Shown one piece after another: positions 40,760 through 49,062 of a DNA stretch of 49,062 nt. The notes beneath the pieces are model-generated. The model searched no databases, had not been told where the DNA came from, and saw only the letters and a program-made list of their open reading frames with translations. A program made the position numbers and the translations under genes. Numbering within the stretch: the first letter of the stretch is position 1; each line of letters begins with the position of its first letter. Location: the NCBI GenBank assembly GCA_042091495.1, contig JBELHJ010000013.1, forward strand, positions 1 to 49,062, written 5' to 3'. Origin of the DNA: JBELHJ01 sp042091495. Its GTDB lineage: Bacteria > Bacteroidota > Bacteroidia > Flavobacteriales > Flavobacteriaceae.

Positions 40760-41461
40760 ATGATTGAAATTAAAAATGTTAATAAATCGTACCAAATGGG
40801 AACAAATCAACTTCAAGTTCTTAAGGGTATTGATTTCAAGGTTTCTGAAGGTGAGTTGGTATCCATTATGGGGTCTTCTGGCTCAGGAAAATCTACATTA
40901 TTAAATATTTTAGGAATGCTTGATGAAGCCGATAGTGGTTCATATACACTCGATGGCGTTTTAATCAGGCAATTGAATGAAAAAATTGCTGCTAGATATC
41001 GTAATCAATTTTTAGGTTTCATTTTTCAATCGTTCAACTTAATCAACTTCAAATCTGCTCTTGATAATGTAGCGCTACCTTTGTATTACAAGGGTGTTAC
41101 AAGGAAAGAGCGTTTGGAAAAGGCCATGTATTATCTTGAAAAAGTTGGCTTATCAGATTGGGCTACCCATTTACCAAACGAAATGTCTGGTGGTCAAAAA
41201 CAGCGCGTGGCTATAGCAAGAGCATTAGTTACAGAACCTAAAGTGCTACTAGCAGATGAGCCTACAGGGGCTTTGGACACCAAAACATCTTATGAAGTCA
41301 TGGACTTAATTCAGAAAATTCATGATGAAGGAAAAACCGTTTTAATTGTCACTCATGAGAATGATATAGCACAAATGACTGAGCGTATTGTAAACCTAAA
41401 AGATGGTGTAATTATAGACGATATTAAAGTTGAACAAACAAGAGCTTCTAGCTATGTTTAA
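40760..41461 (+). CDS. ABC transporter ATPase, MacB/LolD type
   Basis: A 233-residue ATPase. Walker A is GSSGSGKS (38-45), signature MSGGQKQR (142-149), Walker B LLADEP (163-168), switch His199. The sequence is typical of the MacB/LolD/FtsE group serving FtsX-like permeases. Start set at ATG 40760 (MIEIKNVNKSY), which fits the family N terminus; an upstream in-frame TTG at 40739 would add an unlikely leader (MFGDFLL). A looser -7-like sequence (TATTGTTTG) lies just before the ATG. First gene of the six-gene efflux operon; its end overlaps the first permease by 8 nt. Confidence 0.93.
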   Translation: MIEIKNVNKSYQMGTNQLQVLKGIDFKVSEGELVSIMGSSGSGKSTLLNILGMLDEADSGSYTLDGVLIRQLNEKIAARYRNQFLGFIFQSFNLINFKSALDNVALPLYYKGVTRKERLEKAMYYLEKVGLSDWATHLPNEMSGGQKQRVAIARALVTEPKVLLADEPTGALDTKTSYEVMDLIQKIHDEGKTVLIVTHENDIAQMTERIVNLKDGVIIDDIKVEQTRASSYV

Positions 41462-42698
41462 TATAGAACGTTGGGAAGAGGTTTTTGAAACTCTAAAAAA
41501 AAATAAACTCAGAACATTCTTAACGGGGCTTTCTGTTGCTTCTGGGATTTTCATTCTTGTAATTTTATTGGGATTTAGTACAGCTATTAAAAACGGTGTT
41601 TCTTCACAGTTTGAAGAGGATGCGGCTAATCGTGTGCTCATTAGAACTGGAAGAACAACAAAAGGGTACAAAGGGCTTAACCCTGGAAGATACATTCAGC
41701 TTAAGAATAATGATTTTTCGAATATATCATCAAGTTATGATTCGTTTTTTGAACGTAAATCTGCATCCTATTTCATATGGGGAGGTACTGTAAACTATAA
41801 AGAGGAACTGGGAAATTATCGTATTCAAGGGGTGTATCCGGATCATCAATTTATTGAAAACGCTAGTATTATTTCAGGACGTTTTTTAAACCAATCAGAC
41901 ATATCCGAGTCTAAGAAGGTTGTTGTAATTGGTAATGTGGTCAAAAATGAGCTTTTCAAAAAAAGTAATCCCATTGGGGAATATGTCTTAGTGATGGGAA
42001 TTAACTTTAAAGTGGTTGGAGTTTATACAGATCCAGGTGGAGAACGAGAAGAGAGTAGGGTGTTTGTGCCTCTAAGTGCTGCACAAATTGCATTTAATGG
42101 AGCAGATAATATAAGAAGTATGACTTTCACTGTTGGGATGCAAGACAATCTTAAAAAAGCAGTAGCTGTATCTAATCAATTAACAAATCAAATTGAAAAT
42201 GATATTAAGCTGAAATATTTTGTTGACCCAGAGGATCAAGGTGCTGTTCGTATTTATAACACCATGGAAGAGGCTCAGAAAATTTATTCTTTAATAGACA
42301 CGGTAGCACTAGTATTTTGGTTTGTTGGCTTAGGAACAATAATAGCTGGTGTAGTAGGCGTTGGTAATATTATGCTCATCATAGTTAAAGAAAGAACTAA
42401 AGAAATTGGTATAAGAAAAGCTTTAGGAGCCACTCCCATATCTATAATTGGAATGATTTTACAAGAAGCTATTTTTGTGACTTTATTTTCTGGATTTTTC
42501 GGACTTATTCTTGGGCTTTCAGTTTTAGAGATTATAAATCCTTTTATAGATAACGATTTTATTAAACACCCTCAGGTTCATTTTGCAACGGCATTAACTA
42601 CTGTGTTTGTTCTTGTAATTTCAGGTGTATTTGCAGGCTTCATTCCTGCATACAAAGCTGCAAAAATTAAACCTATAATTGCTCTAAGACATGAATAG
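41454..42698 (+). CDS. ABC transporter permease 1, MacB/FtsX type
   Basis: A 414-residue permease. N-terminal helix in a MacB_PCD-type start (FNIERWEEVFETLKKNKLRTFLTGLSVASGIFILVILLG), a periplasmic domain (about 50-275), then three C-terminal helices of the FtsX domain with the conserved VGVGNIMLIIVKERTKEIGIRKALGATP coupling segment. Start at ATG 41454, overlapping the ATPase gene by 8 nt. It also overlaps the next permease by 8 nt, so stoichiometric coupled translation is likely. Confidence 0.92.
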   Translation: MFNIERWEEVFETLKKNKLRTFLTGLSVASGIFILVILLGFSTAIKNGVSSQFEEDAANRVLIRTGRTTKGYKGLNPGRYIQLKNNDFSNISSSYDSFFERKSASYFIWGGTVNYKEELGNYRIQGVYPDHQFIENASIISGRFLNQSDISESKKVVVIGNVVKNELFKKSNPIGEYVLVMGINFKVVGVYTDPGGEREESRVFVPLSAAQIAFNGADNIRSMTFTVGMQDNLKKAVAVSNQLTNQIENDIKLKYFVDPEDQGAVRIYNTMEEAQKIYSLIDTVALVFWFVGLGTIIAGVVGVGNIMLIIVKERTKEIGIRKALGATPISIIGMILQEAIFVTLFSGFFGLILGLSVLEIINPFIDNDFIKHPQVHFATALTTVFVLVISGVFAGFIPAYKAAKIKPIIALRHE

Positions 42699-43959
42699 TT
42701 TTGCAAAAAATGAAAGAATCAATGAGATTCTTGAGGTTCTAAATACCAATAAATTAAGAACGTTTCTTACAGCTTTTGGTGTGTTTTGGGGTATTGCTAT
42801 ACTAGTTTTGCTTCTAGCCATGACCAATGGTTTGAAAAATGGAGTGGTGGCGGACTTTGGAAATTTTGCTACTAACTCTATGTTTGTTTGGTCTCAAGGC
42901 ACCACCATTTCTTATAAAGGTTTACCAAGAGGTCGGAGATTTAGATATAAATTGTCTGATGTAGAAGCTATTAAAGCGGAGGTACCAGGTTTAAAGTATG
43001 TTTCTCCAAGAAACAGATTAGGTGGCTACCAAGGTGCAAATAATGTAACCTATGGAACAAAAACTGGTGCATTTCAAGTAGATGCAGATTATCCTGAATA
43101 TATCTTTCAAGACCCCTTAGACATTTTACAAGGGCGATTTATTAATTACTCAGATATAAATACCAAAAGGAAAGTATGTGTGATAGGCAAAGGTGTGGTA
43201 AAAAGTCTGTTTGACAAACAAGAAAATGCCATAGGTAAATACATCAAGATTAATGGTGTAAATTTTAGTGTAATTGGCGTTTTTAAGAAAAGTAATAGTC
43301 AAGGGGATCAGGAAGAGGAAGCCAACACCATTTACATTCCTTTTACCACATTTGGCCAAGCTTTTAATAAAGGCGAAGAAGTGGCTTGGATGGCAATCAC
43401 AGCAAAAGACAATGTATCCATTACTGATTTGAAAGAACAAGTTTTTAATGTTTTAAGAAAACGCCACAAAATACATCCTAACGATAAAAGAGCTATAGGA
43501 CATAGGGATTTAGCTGAAAACTTTAAAAAGATAACAGGTTTGTTTTCTATTCTTACTGTAGTTGGCTTTTTTGTAGGGACTTTAATATTAATGTCTGGAG
43601 TTATTGGTATAAGTAATATAATGCTAATCGTTGTTAAGGAGCGCACCAAAGAAATTGGTATACGACGCGCTCTTGGTGCTTCCCCTTGGGAAATTAAATC
43701 ACAAATCTTACAAGAGAGTTTAATTCTAACAATACTTTCTGGAATGGTAGGAATCTCATTTTCTGTTTTGGTTATATGGTTTGTTAATTATTTATTAGAC
43801 CTGAATGGTCCCGTAGATAACTTTGCAAATCCATCTGTGGGCTTATCCATAGTATTTATAGCCTTAATTATATTAATTGTATCAGGGGTTTTAGCAGGAT
43901 TGATTCCCGCAAATAGTGCAACTAAAATGAAACCAGTGGACGCATTAAGAATTGAATAA
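42691..43959 (+). CDS. ABC transporter permease 2, MacB/FtsX type
   Basis: A 422-residue permease of the same family and layout as its neighbour: KLRTFLTAFGVFWGIAILVLLLAM at the N terminus, a periplasmic domain, then SGVIGISNIMLIVVKERTKEIGIRRALGASP in the coupling helix. The two permeases differ widely in their periplasmic domains, so they look like an obligate heterodimer rather than a recent duplication; this is inference. It overlaps permease 1 by 8 nt and is followed by adaptor 1 after 22 nt. Confidence 0.92.
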   Translation: MNSFAKNERINEILEVLNTNKLRTFLTAFGVFWGIAILVLLLAMTNGLKNGVVADFGNFATNSMFVWSQGTTISYKGLPRGRRFRYKLSDVEAIKAEVPGLKYVSPRNRLGGYQGANNVTYGTKTGAFQVDADYPEYIFQDPLDILQGRFINYSDINTKRKVCVIGKGVVKSLFDKQENAIGKYIKINGVNFSVIGVFKKSNSQGDQEEEANTIYIPFTTFGQAFNKGEEVAWMAITAKDNVSITDLKEQVFNVLRKRHKIHPNDKRAIGHRDLAENFKKITGLFSILTVVGFFVGTLILMSGVIGISNIMLIVVKERTKEIGIRRALGASPWEIKSQILQESLILTILSGMVGISFSVLVIWFVNYLLDLNGPVDNFANPSVGLSIVFIALIILIVSGVLAGLIPANSATKMKPVDALRIE

Positions 43960-43981
43960 TAAAGTAAACTAATATTTAGAT

Positions 43982-45139
43982 ATGAAGCGAATAAAAACAG
44001 TCATAGTTCTGGCATTAATACTAGTAGGTTTTACTACAGCATTAATTTGGTTGTGGAATAAAAATCAAGAAAATCCTGTAAAGTTTTCTACCGAGTCTCC
44101 CAAAACAGAAACGGTTGTGTTAAAAACTGTTGCAACGGGAAGTATTGTTCCAGAAGAAGAAATTTTAATAAAACCTAATATCTCTGGTGTTGTTGAGCAA
44201 GTTTTTATAGAGGCTGGAGATTATGTTAAATCTGGAGATCTCATTGCAAAAATTAGAGTTATTCCAAGTTTGTCTGCATTAGCCAGTGCAAAAAATGCGA
44301 TTGCATCCAGTGAAACGGCTTTACAGACTGCAAAAATTAATTTAGAAACTCAATCAAAAAATTACAATAGGCAAAAAGCTTTATTTGATAAAGGAGTGAT
44401 TTCATCTAATGATTTTGAAGGGATTAACAATGCTTATTTAACAGCAAAACAAGGCTACGAACAAGCAAAAATTAATTTAAATTCTTCACGACAAAATTAT
44501 GATATAATTAAAACAGGTTCTACGTCTGGTTTGGGCAATGTGGCTCAAACTCAAGTAAGGGCAACAGTTTCAGGAATGATATTAGATGTTCCTGTAAAAA
44601 CAGGAAATCAGGTTATAGAGTCAAACAACTTTAATGAAGGAACCACTATAGCTTCTATTGCCGATATTAATAAAATGATTTTTGAAGGAAAAGTTGATGA
44701 AAGCGAAGTTGGAAAAATTAAAGAAGGACTTCCTTTAGAGATAACAATTGGCGCTATAGAAAATCAAACTTTCGAAGCGGTATTAGATTATATTGCTCCT
44801 AAAGGTGTGGCTGAAAATGGGGCTATTCAATTTGAAATAAAAGGGACATTGACTAATGCAAAAGATACATTTATTAGAGCTGGATTAAGTGCAAACGCCT
44901 CTATAATTCTTGACAAGGTTGAAAATGTTCTAACCATTAAGGAAGCTCTTGTACAATATGACCCAAAAACGAAATTACCCTTTGTTGAGATAGAAGAATC
45001 AGAACAACAGTTCGCTAAGAGAGACTTAAAATTAGGTCTTAGTGATGGGATTAACGTTCAAGTTATTGAAGGGGTTAAAGAGGGAGAACAAATAAAGGTT
45101 TGGAATAGAGTAAAGGGTTTTAAGGGTTACGGAAATTAA
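43982..45139 (+). CDS. Periplasmic adaptor (MacA/HlyD type) 1
   Basis: A 385-residue membrane-fusion protein. One N-terminal anchor helix (about 5-24), a biotinyl-lipoyl-like half (IKPNISGVVEQVFIEAGDYVKSGDLIAKI), an alpha-hairpin (about 95-170, LASAKNAIASSETALQTAKINLETQ), the second lipoyl half (VRATVSGMILDVPVKTGNQVI), then beta-barrel and membrane-proximal domains. It would bridge the permeases and TolC. It lies between permease 2 and tolC. Confidence 0.92.
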   Translation: MKRIKTVIVLALILVGFTTALIWLWNKNQENPVKFSTESPKTETVVLKTVATGSIVPEEEILIKPNISGVVEQVFIEAGDYVKSGDLIAKIRVIPSLSALASAKNAIASSETALQTAKINLETQSKNYNRQKALFDKGVISSNDFEGINNAYLTAKQGYEQAKINLNSSRQNYDIIKTGSTSGLGNVAQTQVRATVSGMILDVPVKTGNQVIESNNFNEGTTIASIADINKMIFEGKVDESEVGKIKEGLPLEITIGAIENQTFEAVLDYIAPKGVAENGAIQFEIKGTLTNAKDTFIRAGLSANASIILDKVENVLTIKEALVQYDPKTKLPFVEIEESEQQFAKRDLKLGLSDGINVQVIEGVKEGEQIKVWNRVKGFKGYGN

Positions 45140-45182
45140 ATTTATTGTAACAAATTATTTTTTTTAAGACATATAAGCAGTT

Positions 45183-46619
45183 ATGAAAAAACTTGTATAT
45201 ACACTTATCATTTTAATTGGCATTCAAAGTAACGCTCAAAAAAAATGGACACTGGAAGAATGTGTAAATTACGCTTTAGAAAATAACATTTCTATTAAGC
45301 AAAGTAAATTGGATGAAGATCTTGCAGAGATATCTAAAAGCGATGCTTTTGGGAATTATTTACCATCTGTAAATGTTTCAGCTTCTAATGCTTGGAATAC
45401 GGGTTTAACTCAAGATGTTACTACAGGAATTCTAAGAACTCAGACTTCAAGAAACTCGTCGTACAATGCAACATTAGGAATTAGTCTCTCTCAAGGTTTA
45501 ACTAATCTCAGATCTATTCAAAGAGCTGAATTAAATAAACTGGCTGCTCAATATGGTTTGAGTAAAATGAGAGATGATATTTCACTATTTGTAGCAAATT
45601 CTTATTTGCAAGTTCTCCTAAATAGAGCCAATTATAAGTCTATTGCTTTACAGAATGAAGTGACAATGGAACAGATTAAAAGAACAAAGGATTTAGTTGA
45701 GGCTGGTGTGCTTCCTCAAGGCGATTTATTAGAAATAGAGGCTACCAACACTGCTGAAAAGCAAAGAATGGTGGTTGCTGAAAATGCAGTTAGAATTTCC
45801 CTAATTAGTTTAGCTCAATTACTTCTAATTAAAGATTATGAAACTTTTGATGTTGAAGATTTAGAAATTGGATTAATTAATCAAAACATAATTTCAAAGG
45901 ATATCAATGAAATTCTAGCTAACGCCCAGGAAAACCGTTCTGAGGTGAAAATTGCTGAGCAACAGTTGGCAATTGCTCAAAAAAATGTGCAAATTGCTAA
46001 GGGCGCTTATTATCCAACTTTAAATGGGTTCTTAAATTATAACACGAGAGAGTCAGATTTTAAACGTGTTCAGACCGCTTTAGATCCAGATAATCCATCA
46101 GTCACTACTCAAATAGGTTATGTTGAAGCTACAAATGATAGAGTTTTAGCAGAAGTGCCTAATACTATATTACAAGAAGTAGATGCATTGCCTTTTATGG
46201 ACCAGTTATCGTTAAATGATGGTATAAGTTATGGTTTTCAATTACGCGTACCAGTTTTTAACGGAATGTCTTCCAGAAACAATGTAAAACGTAACCAAAT
46301 TAACTTGTTAAGGCAAGAGTTCGTCTTGGAGCAGGCTAAACTTGATCTAGAATCTAATGTATATCAAGCTTATGTTGATGCTAAAGGCGCTCTGAAAGCT
46401 TTCGAAGCTGCAACTTCCGCATTAAAGTCTCAAGAACTGGCATACGAATATGCTAAAGAGCGCTATGACGTAGGTTTAACAAATGCTTTTGATTTTAGCC
46501 AGTCAAAGCAACGTTTTGATACAGCAAATATTGAAGAAAATAGAGCTAAATACGATTTCCTTTTTAAACTTAGTGTACTAGAATTGTATTTTGGTGTACC
46601 TATTTCAAACTTAAATTAA
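45183..46619 (+). CDS. TolC-family outer-membrane efflux protein
   Basis: A 478-residue protein with a signal peptide (MKKLVYTLIILIGIQSNA) and the TolC fold: two similar halves, each with long amphipathic helices. The first is around WTLEECVNYALENNISIKQSKLD, the second around LANAQENRSEVKIAEQQLAIAQKNVQIAKGAYYPTLN. YERYDVG-type sequence (YAKERYDVGLTNAFDFSQ) near the end is typical. It is the exit duct of the tripartite pump encoded around it, flanked on both sides by adaptor genes. Confidence 0.93.
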   Translation: MKKLVYTLIILIGIQSNAQKKWTLEECVNYALENNISIKQSKLDEDLAEISKSDAFGNYLPSVNVSASNAWNTGLTQDVTTGILRTQTSRNSSYNATLGISLSQGLTNLRSIQRAELNKLAAQYGLSKMRDDISLFVANSYLQVLLNRANYKSIALQNEVTMEQIKRTKDLVEAGVLPQGDLLEIEATNTAEKQRMVVAENAVRISLISLAQLLLIKDYETFDVEDLEIGLINQNIISKDINEILANAQENRSEVKIAEQQLAIAQKNVQIAKGAYYPTLNGFLNYNTRESDFKRVQTALDPDNPSVTTQIGYVEATNDRVLAEVPNTILQEVDALPFMDQLSLNDGISYGFQLRVPVFNGMSSRNNVKRNQINLLRQEFVLEQAKLDLESNVYQAYVDAKGALKAFEAATSALKSQELAYEYAKERYDVGLTNAFDFSQSKQRFDTANIEENRAKYDFLFKLSVLELYFGVPISNLN

Positions 46620-46624
46620 TCTTA

Positions 46625-47896
46625 ATGAAAAAAAAGAACATCATCCTTATAACAGTCTCAATTGTTATTCTTTTGTCTCTTCTTGTTGTGGCCAAAAAAA
46701 TGGGTTGGGTTGGAAAAAACGACTTATCTAAAAAAGTAGAATGGTTAGCGGTTAGTAAATCACAAATTGTAGAAAAAGTATCTGCTACTGGAAAAATACA
46801 GCCAGAAGTTGAAGTCAAGTTATCAAGTGAGGTTTCGGGTGAAATTATTGCTCTACCAATAAAAGAAGGACAGCAAGTTAAAAAGGGTGATTTATTAGTA
46901 AAGATTAATCCCGATATAATTCAGTCCATGTTAAACAGATCTGAGGCGACATACCAGAATATTAAAGCCAGTTTAGCGCAAGCGGAGGCTTCTTTGAAAG
47001 AAGCAGAAGCGAATTATAGAAGAAATGAAAGTTTGTTTGCAAAAGGAGTAATATCAAAAGCAGAATGGGATAGAAGTATTGCTGCTTACGAAACCTCAAA
47101 AGCAGCAAGAAAATCAGCTTACTACAGTGTTAAAAGTGCTGCAGCATCTGTAAGTGAAGCTAAAGACAATCTAGGAAGAACAACCATTTATGCTCCAATG
47201 GATGGCACCATTTCACTTTTAAATGTAGAGCTTGGAGAGCGAGTTGTTGGTACGCAACAAATGGCAGGTACAGAATTGTTAAGAGTCGCCAACTTGAATG
47301 ATATGGAAGTAGAGGTTGATGTTAACGAAAACGAAATTGTTAAGGTTAATGTGGGTGATTCTGCCATAGTAGAAGTTGATGCCTATTTAAAAAAATCTTT
47401 CAAAGGCTTAGTTACAGCAATATCTAACGCATCCGCTGCGAATCTATCTGCTGACCAGGTTACTAATTTTGAGGTAAAAATTAAAATTTTAAAATCTTCA
47501 TATACAGAGTTATTAGAAGGGAAGTCTTTAAATTATGCACCATTTAGACCAGGAATGACTGCCACTGTGGATATTATTACCGAAACTAAATCTGATGCTG
47601 TAACTGTTCCTATTAGCGCTATAGTTGTTAAAACTGATACGCTTTCATCAAAGGCGTCTTACACTAAGGAAAAGGTAAATACATCAGATGAACTTTTTGA
47701 ATGTGTATTTGTTAAAAACGGAAACGAGGCTAAATTAAGAGTTGTTGAAACTGGCATACAAGATGACTCAAATATCGAGGTGCTTTCTGGACTAAAAGAT
47801 CAAGACACGGTTATTACCGGTCCATACGCTATGGTAAGTAAATCATTAAAGACTGGTGATAAAATATCACAATTAAAAACAGAAAAAGAAGATTAG
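46625..47896 (+). CDS. Periplasmic adaptor (MacA/HlyD type) 2
   Basis: A 423-residue membrane-fusion protein with one anchor helix (about 5-22) and the same domain order as adaptor 1: VKLSSEVSGEIIALPIKEGQQVKKGDLLVKI (first lipoyl half), an alpha-hairpin (about 100-180), IYAPMDGTISLLNVELGERVVG (second lipoyl half), then barrel and C-terminal domains. It is clearly a separate gene, not a fragment of adaptor 1, and starts 5 nt after tolC. Two adaptors with one TolC is unusual for a simple MacAB operon. It lies 11 nt before tsaB. Confidence 0.92.
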   Translation: MKKKNIILITVSIVILLSLLVVAKKMGWVGKNDLSKKVEWLAVSKSQIVEKVSATGKIQPEVEVKLSSEVSGEIIALPIKEGQQVKKGDLLVKINPDIIQSMLNRSEATYQNIKASLAQAEASLKEAEANYRRNESLFAKGVISKAEWDRSIAAYETSKAARKSAYYSVKSAAASVSEAKDNLGRTTIYAPMDGTISLLNVELGERVVGTQQMAGTELLRVANLNDMEVEVDVNENEIVKVNVGDSAIVEVDAYLKKSFKGLVTAISNASAANLSADQVTNFEVKIKILKSSYTELLEGKSLNYAPFRPGMTATVDIITETKSDAVTVPISAIVVKTDTLSSKASYTKEKVNTSDELFECVFVKNGNEAKLRVVETGIQDDSNIEVLSGLKDQDTVITGPYAMVSKSLKTGDKISQLKTEKED

Positions 47897-47907
47897 TTTT
47901 TAGAGTT

Positions 47908-48579
47908 ATGGCATTAATTCTCAATATCGAAACTACGACAACAAATTGTTCAGTTTGTATCGCTAAAGAAGGTGTTGTAATCACTCAGAAGTCACTCAAT
48001 AATAAAAATTATTCCCATTCTGAGTCACTGCACGTGTTTATAGAAGAACTTATTTCCAAGTCACAAATTACAATGCAAGATCTTGATGCTATTGCTGTAA
48101 GCGAGGGTCCTGGTTCTTACACAGGCTTGAGAATTGGTGTTTCAGCGGCTAAGGGGCTTTGTTATGCATTAGATATTCCATTAATTGCTGTGCCTACGCT
48201 TGATGTATTGTCGCATCAAGTTAAAATTTATGATGGCTATATCGTTTCTATGCTTGATGCAAGACGCATGGAGGTATATGCGGCTGTTTATGATAAAGCA
48301 TATAATACAATAGAAACTACTAATGCAAAAATAATTGATGAAAATTCTTTTGCTGATTTACTTCAAAAACATAAACTTTATTTTAATGGGAATGCGGTTG
48401 ATAAAGTAAAAGCAGTGTTACAACACGAAAATGCAGTGTTTTTTGATACAAGTTTCCCATCAGCTAATGAAATGGCTGAATTATCTTATGAAAAGTATAA
48501 AAAAAGCGACACCGAAGATGTCGCTTATTTTGAACCTTTTTATCTCAAAGAATTTATCGCTTTAAAATCTTCTAAATAA
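47908..48579 (+). CDS. tsaB: tRNA threonylcarbamoyladenosine biosynthesis protein TsaB
   Basis: A 223-residue ASKHA-fold protein that scaffolds TsaD and TsaE in making the t6A modification of ANN-decoding tRNAs. ILNIETTTTNCSVCIAKEG is the typical N terminus; AVSEGPGSYTGLRIGVSAAKGLCYALD is the family signature; the C terminus ends in the usual DVAYFEPFYLKEF. Length is normal. It follows the efflux operon by 11 nt, so may be transcribed with it. The segment at 48504-48526 of this gene holds a hairpin that reads as a terminator on the opposite strand. Confidence 0.95.
   Translation: MALILNIETTTTNCSVCIAKEGVVITQKSLNNKNYSHSESLHVFIEELISKSQITMQDLDAIAVSEGPGSYTGLRIGVSAAKGLCYALDIPLIAVPTLDVLSHQVKIYDGYIVSMLDARRMEVYAAVYDKAYNTIETTNAKIIDENSFADLLQKHKLYFNGNAVDKVKAVLQHENAVFFDTSFPSANEMAELSYEKYKKSDTEDVAYFEPFYLKEFIALKSSK
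48499..48526 (-). terminator. Terminator of mscS located inside tsaB
   Basis: On the minus strand AAGCGACA (48526-48519) pairs with TGTCGCTT (48511-48504), and the T run continues to 48499 (seven T in all). The loop TCTTCGG contains CTTCGG, which can fold as a cUUCGg tetraloop with one bulged U. It lies 63-90 nt past the mscS stop codon, within the last 27 codons of tsaB. On the plus strand there is only ATTTT after the stem, so it should not stop tsaB transcription strongly. Confidence 0.75.
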
Positions 48580-48588
48580 AATAGTCTT

Positions 48589-49062
48589 TTATCCTTGTTT
48601 CATTTGAACATGTGGGTAAGGAATTTCAATACCTGCTGCATCTAATGCCTCTTTTGTGCTTTCAGTGACATCAAAGAATACAGTCCAGTAATCGGCACTA
48701 TTTACCCAAGGTCTTACATTAAAGTTTATAGAGCTATCTGCTAATTCCGCAAGATTAACTGTTGGAGCTGGCTCTTTCAAAACCAATGGATGCTTAGTAA
48801 TTTGTTCCATAAGCACCTCTTTGGTTTTCTTAATGTCAGAGTCATATCCAACACCAAAGCTTAAGTCAACACGTCGTGTAGGTTGGCTTGAATAGTTAGT
48901 AATATTACCATTAGAAAGCGTACCATTAGGAATAATAATTTCTTTGTTGTCTGGTGTTGTTAATTTTGTGGTGAATATTTCAATTTCTTTCACACTTCCA
49001 GCTAATCCTTGAGCTTCAATGTAATCACCTGCTTTGAAAGGTTTAAAAATCATGATTAAAAC
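48589..49062 (-). CDS. Mechanosensitive channel MscS-family protein, N-terminal part outside window
   Basis: The C-terminal 158 residues of an MscS-type channel. The open frame runs off the window edge: codons before the first Met (VLI) continue the pore-helix sequence VLIMIFKPFKAGDYIEAQG, so the gene starts beyond 49062. The beta domain has the typical GSVKEIEIFTTKLTTPDNKEIIIPNGTL and NYSSQPTRRVDLSFGVGYDSD; the alpha/beta C-terminal domain ends VNSADYWTVFFDVTE...EIPYPHVQMK. It opens under membrane tension to release solutes on osmotic downshift. Converges with tsaB, 9 nt apart. Confidence 0.93.
   Translation of the reverse strand, partial: VLIMIFKPFKAGDYIEAQGLAGSVKEIEIFTTKLTTPDNKEIIIPNGTLSNGNITNYSSQPTRRVDLSFGVGYDSDIKKTKEVLMEQITKHPLVLKEPAPTVNLAELADSSINFNVRPWVNSADYWTVFFDVTESTKEALDAAGIEIPYPHVQMKQG

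Noticed and set aside
1..49062. CRISPR arrays, insertion sequences, phage genes, toxin-antitoxin pairs
   Set aside because: None seen: no regularly spaced repeats, transposase motifs or phage structural genes; the window is ordered core genome.

Overview
The window reads as chromosomal DNA of a flavobacterium (Bacteroidota, probably a marine member of Flavobacteriaceae). It is AT-rich, and translation starts mostly lack Shine-Dalgarno sequences. Its best promoters match the Bacteroidota pattern TTG, about 19-21 nt, then TAnnTTTG. It carries lineage-marker genes: the type IX secretion translocon gene sprA, a remB-like gliding gene, and an alternative complex III (ACIII) operon. I see no mobile element, CRISPR array, rRNA or phage gene. 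The window looks like well-ordered core genome.

Layout. 1-920: the 3' end of a tRNA-Gln and a convergent two-domain universal stress protein. 1-6 kb: the rimP-nusA-infB translation/transcription operon, with a terminator-like hairpin in its leader, followed by a convergent SPOR-domain protein. 6.2-17.6 kb: actABCDEF-coxB-coxA, encoding ACIII (menaquinol to cytochrome c or oxidase electron transfer) and the two core subunits of an aa3-type cytochrome oxidase. 17.6-30.6 kb: ruvB-queG, maeB, ruvA-sprA, gcvH-vanZ-like. 30.7-35.3 kb: a TonB-family protein, a RemB-like outer-membrane protein with its own TonB-C-like N-terminal domain, a minus-strand AraC regulator, and a small secreted protein of unknown function. 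35.4-40.7 kb: a second oxidase cluster (cyoE, two subunit III-type genes, subunit IV, a SCO-like paralogue without copper ligands, a canonical SCO, DUF420, and a 71-residue CxxC protein). 40.7-47.9 kb: a MacAB-TolC-like efflux operon with one ATPase, two FtsX-type permeases, two adaptors and one TolC. 47.9-49.06 kb: tsaB and a convergent, edge-truncated MscS channel gene.

How the genes work together. The two respiratory clusters are complementary. The first encodes ACIII plus oxidase subunits I and II. The second encodes subunits III and IV, heme O synthesis and copper-site assembly factors. SprA, TonB and the RemB-like protein all belong to envelope energisation, secretion or gliding. rimP-nusA-infB, queG and tsaB are translation and tRNA maintenance genes; ruvA and ruvB act in recombination.

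Most noteworthy observations: an attenuator-like hairpin before rimP-nusA-infB; an mscS terminator with a cUUCGg-type loop embedded inside the tsaB coding region; terminators fused to promoters that appear to give leaderless starts; a His-rich periplasmic loop in ActF; an ActA with six heme motifs; oxidase subunits II and III with extra helices or insertions; a SCO paralogue without copper ligands next to a normal SCO; and a duplicated-permease, duplicated-adaptor efflux operon. None proves a wholly new system. Several are specific and testable.
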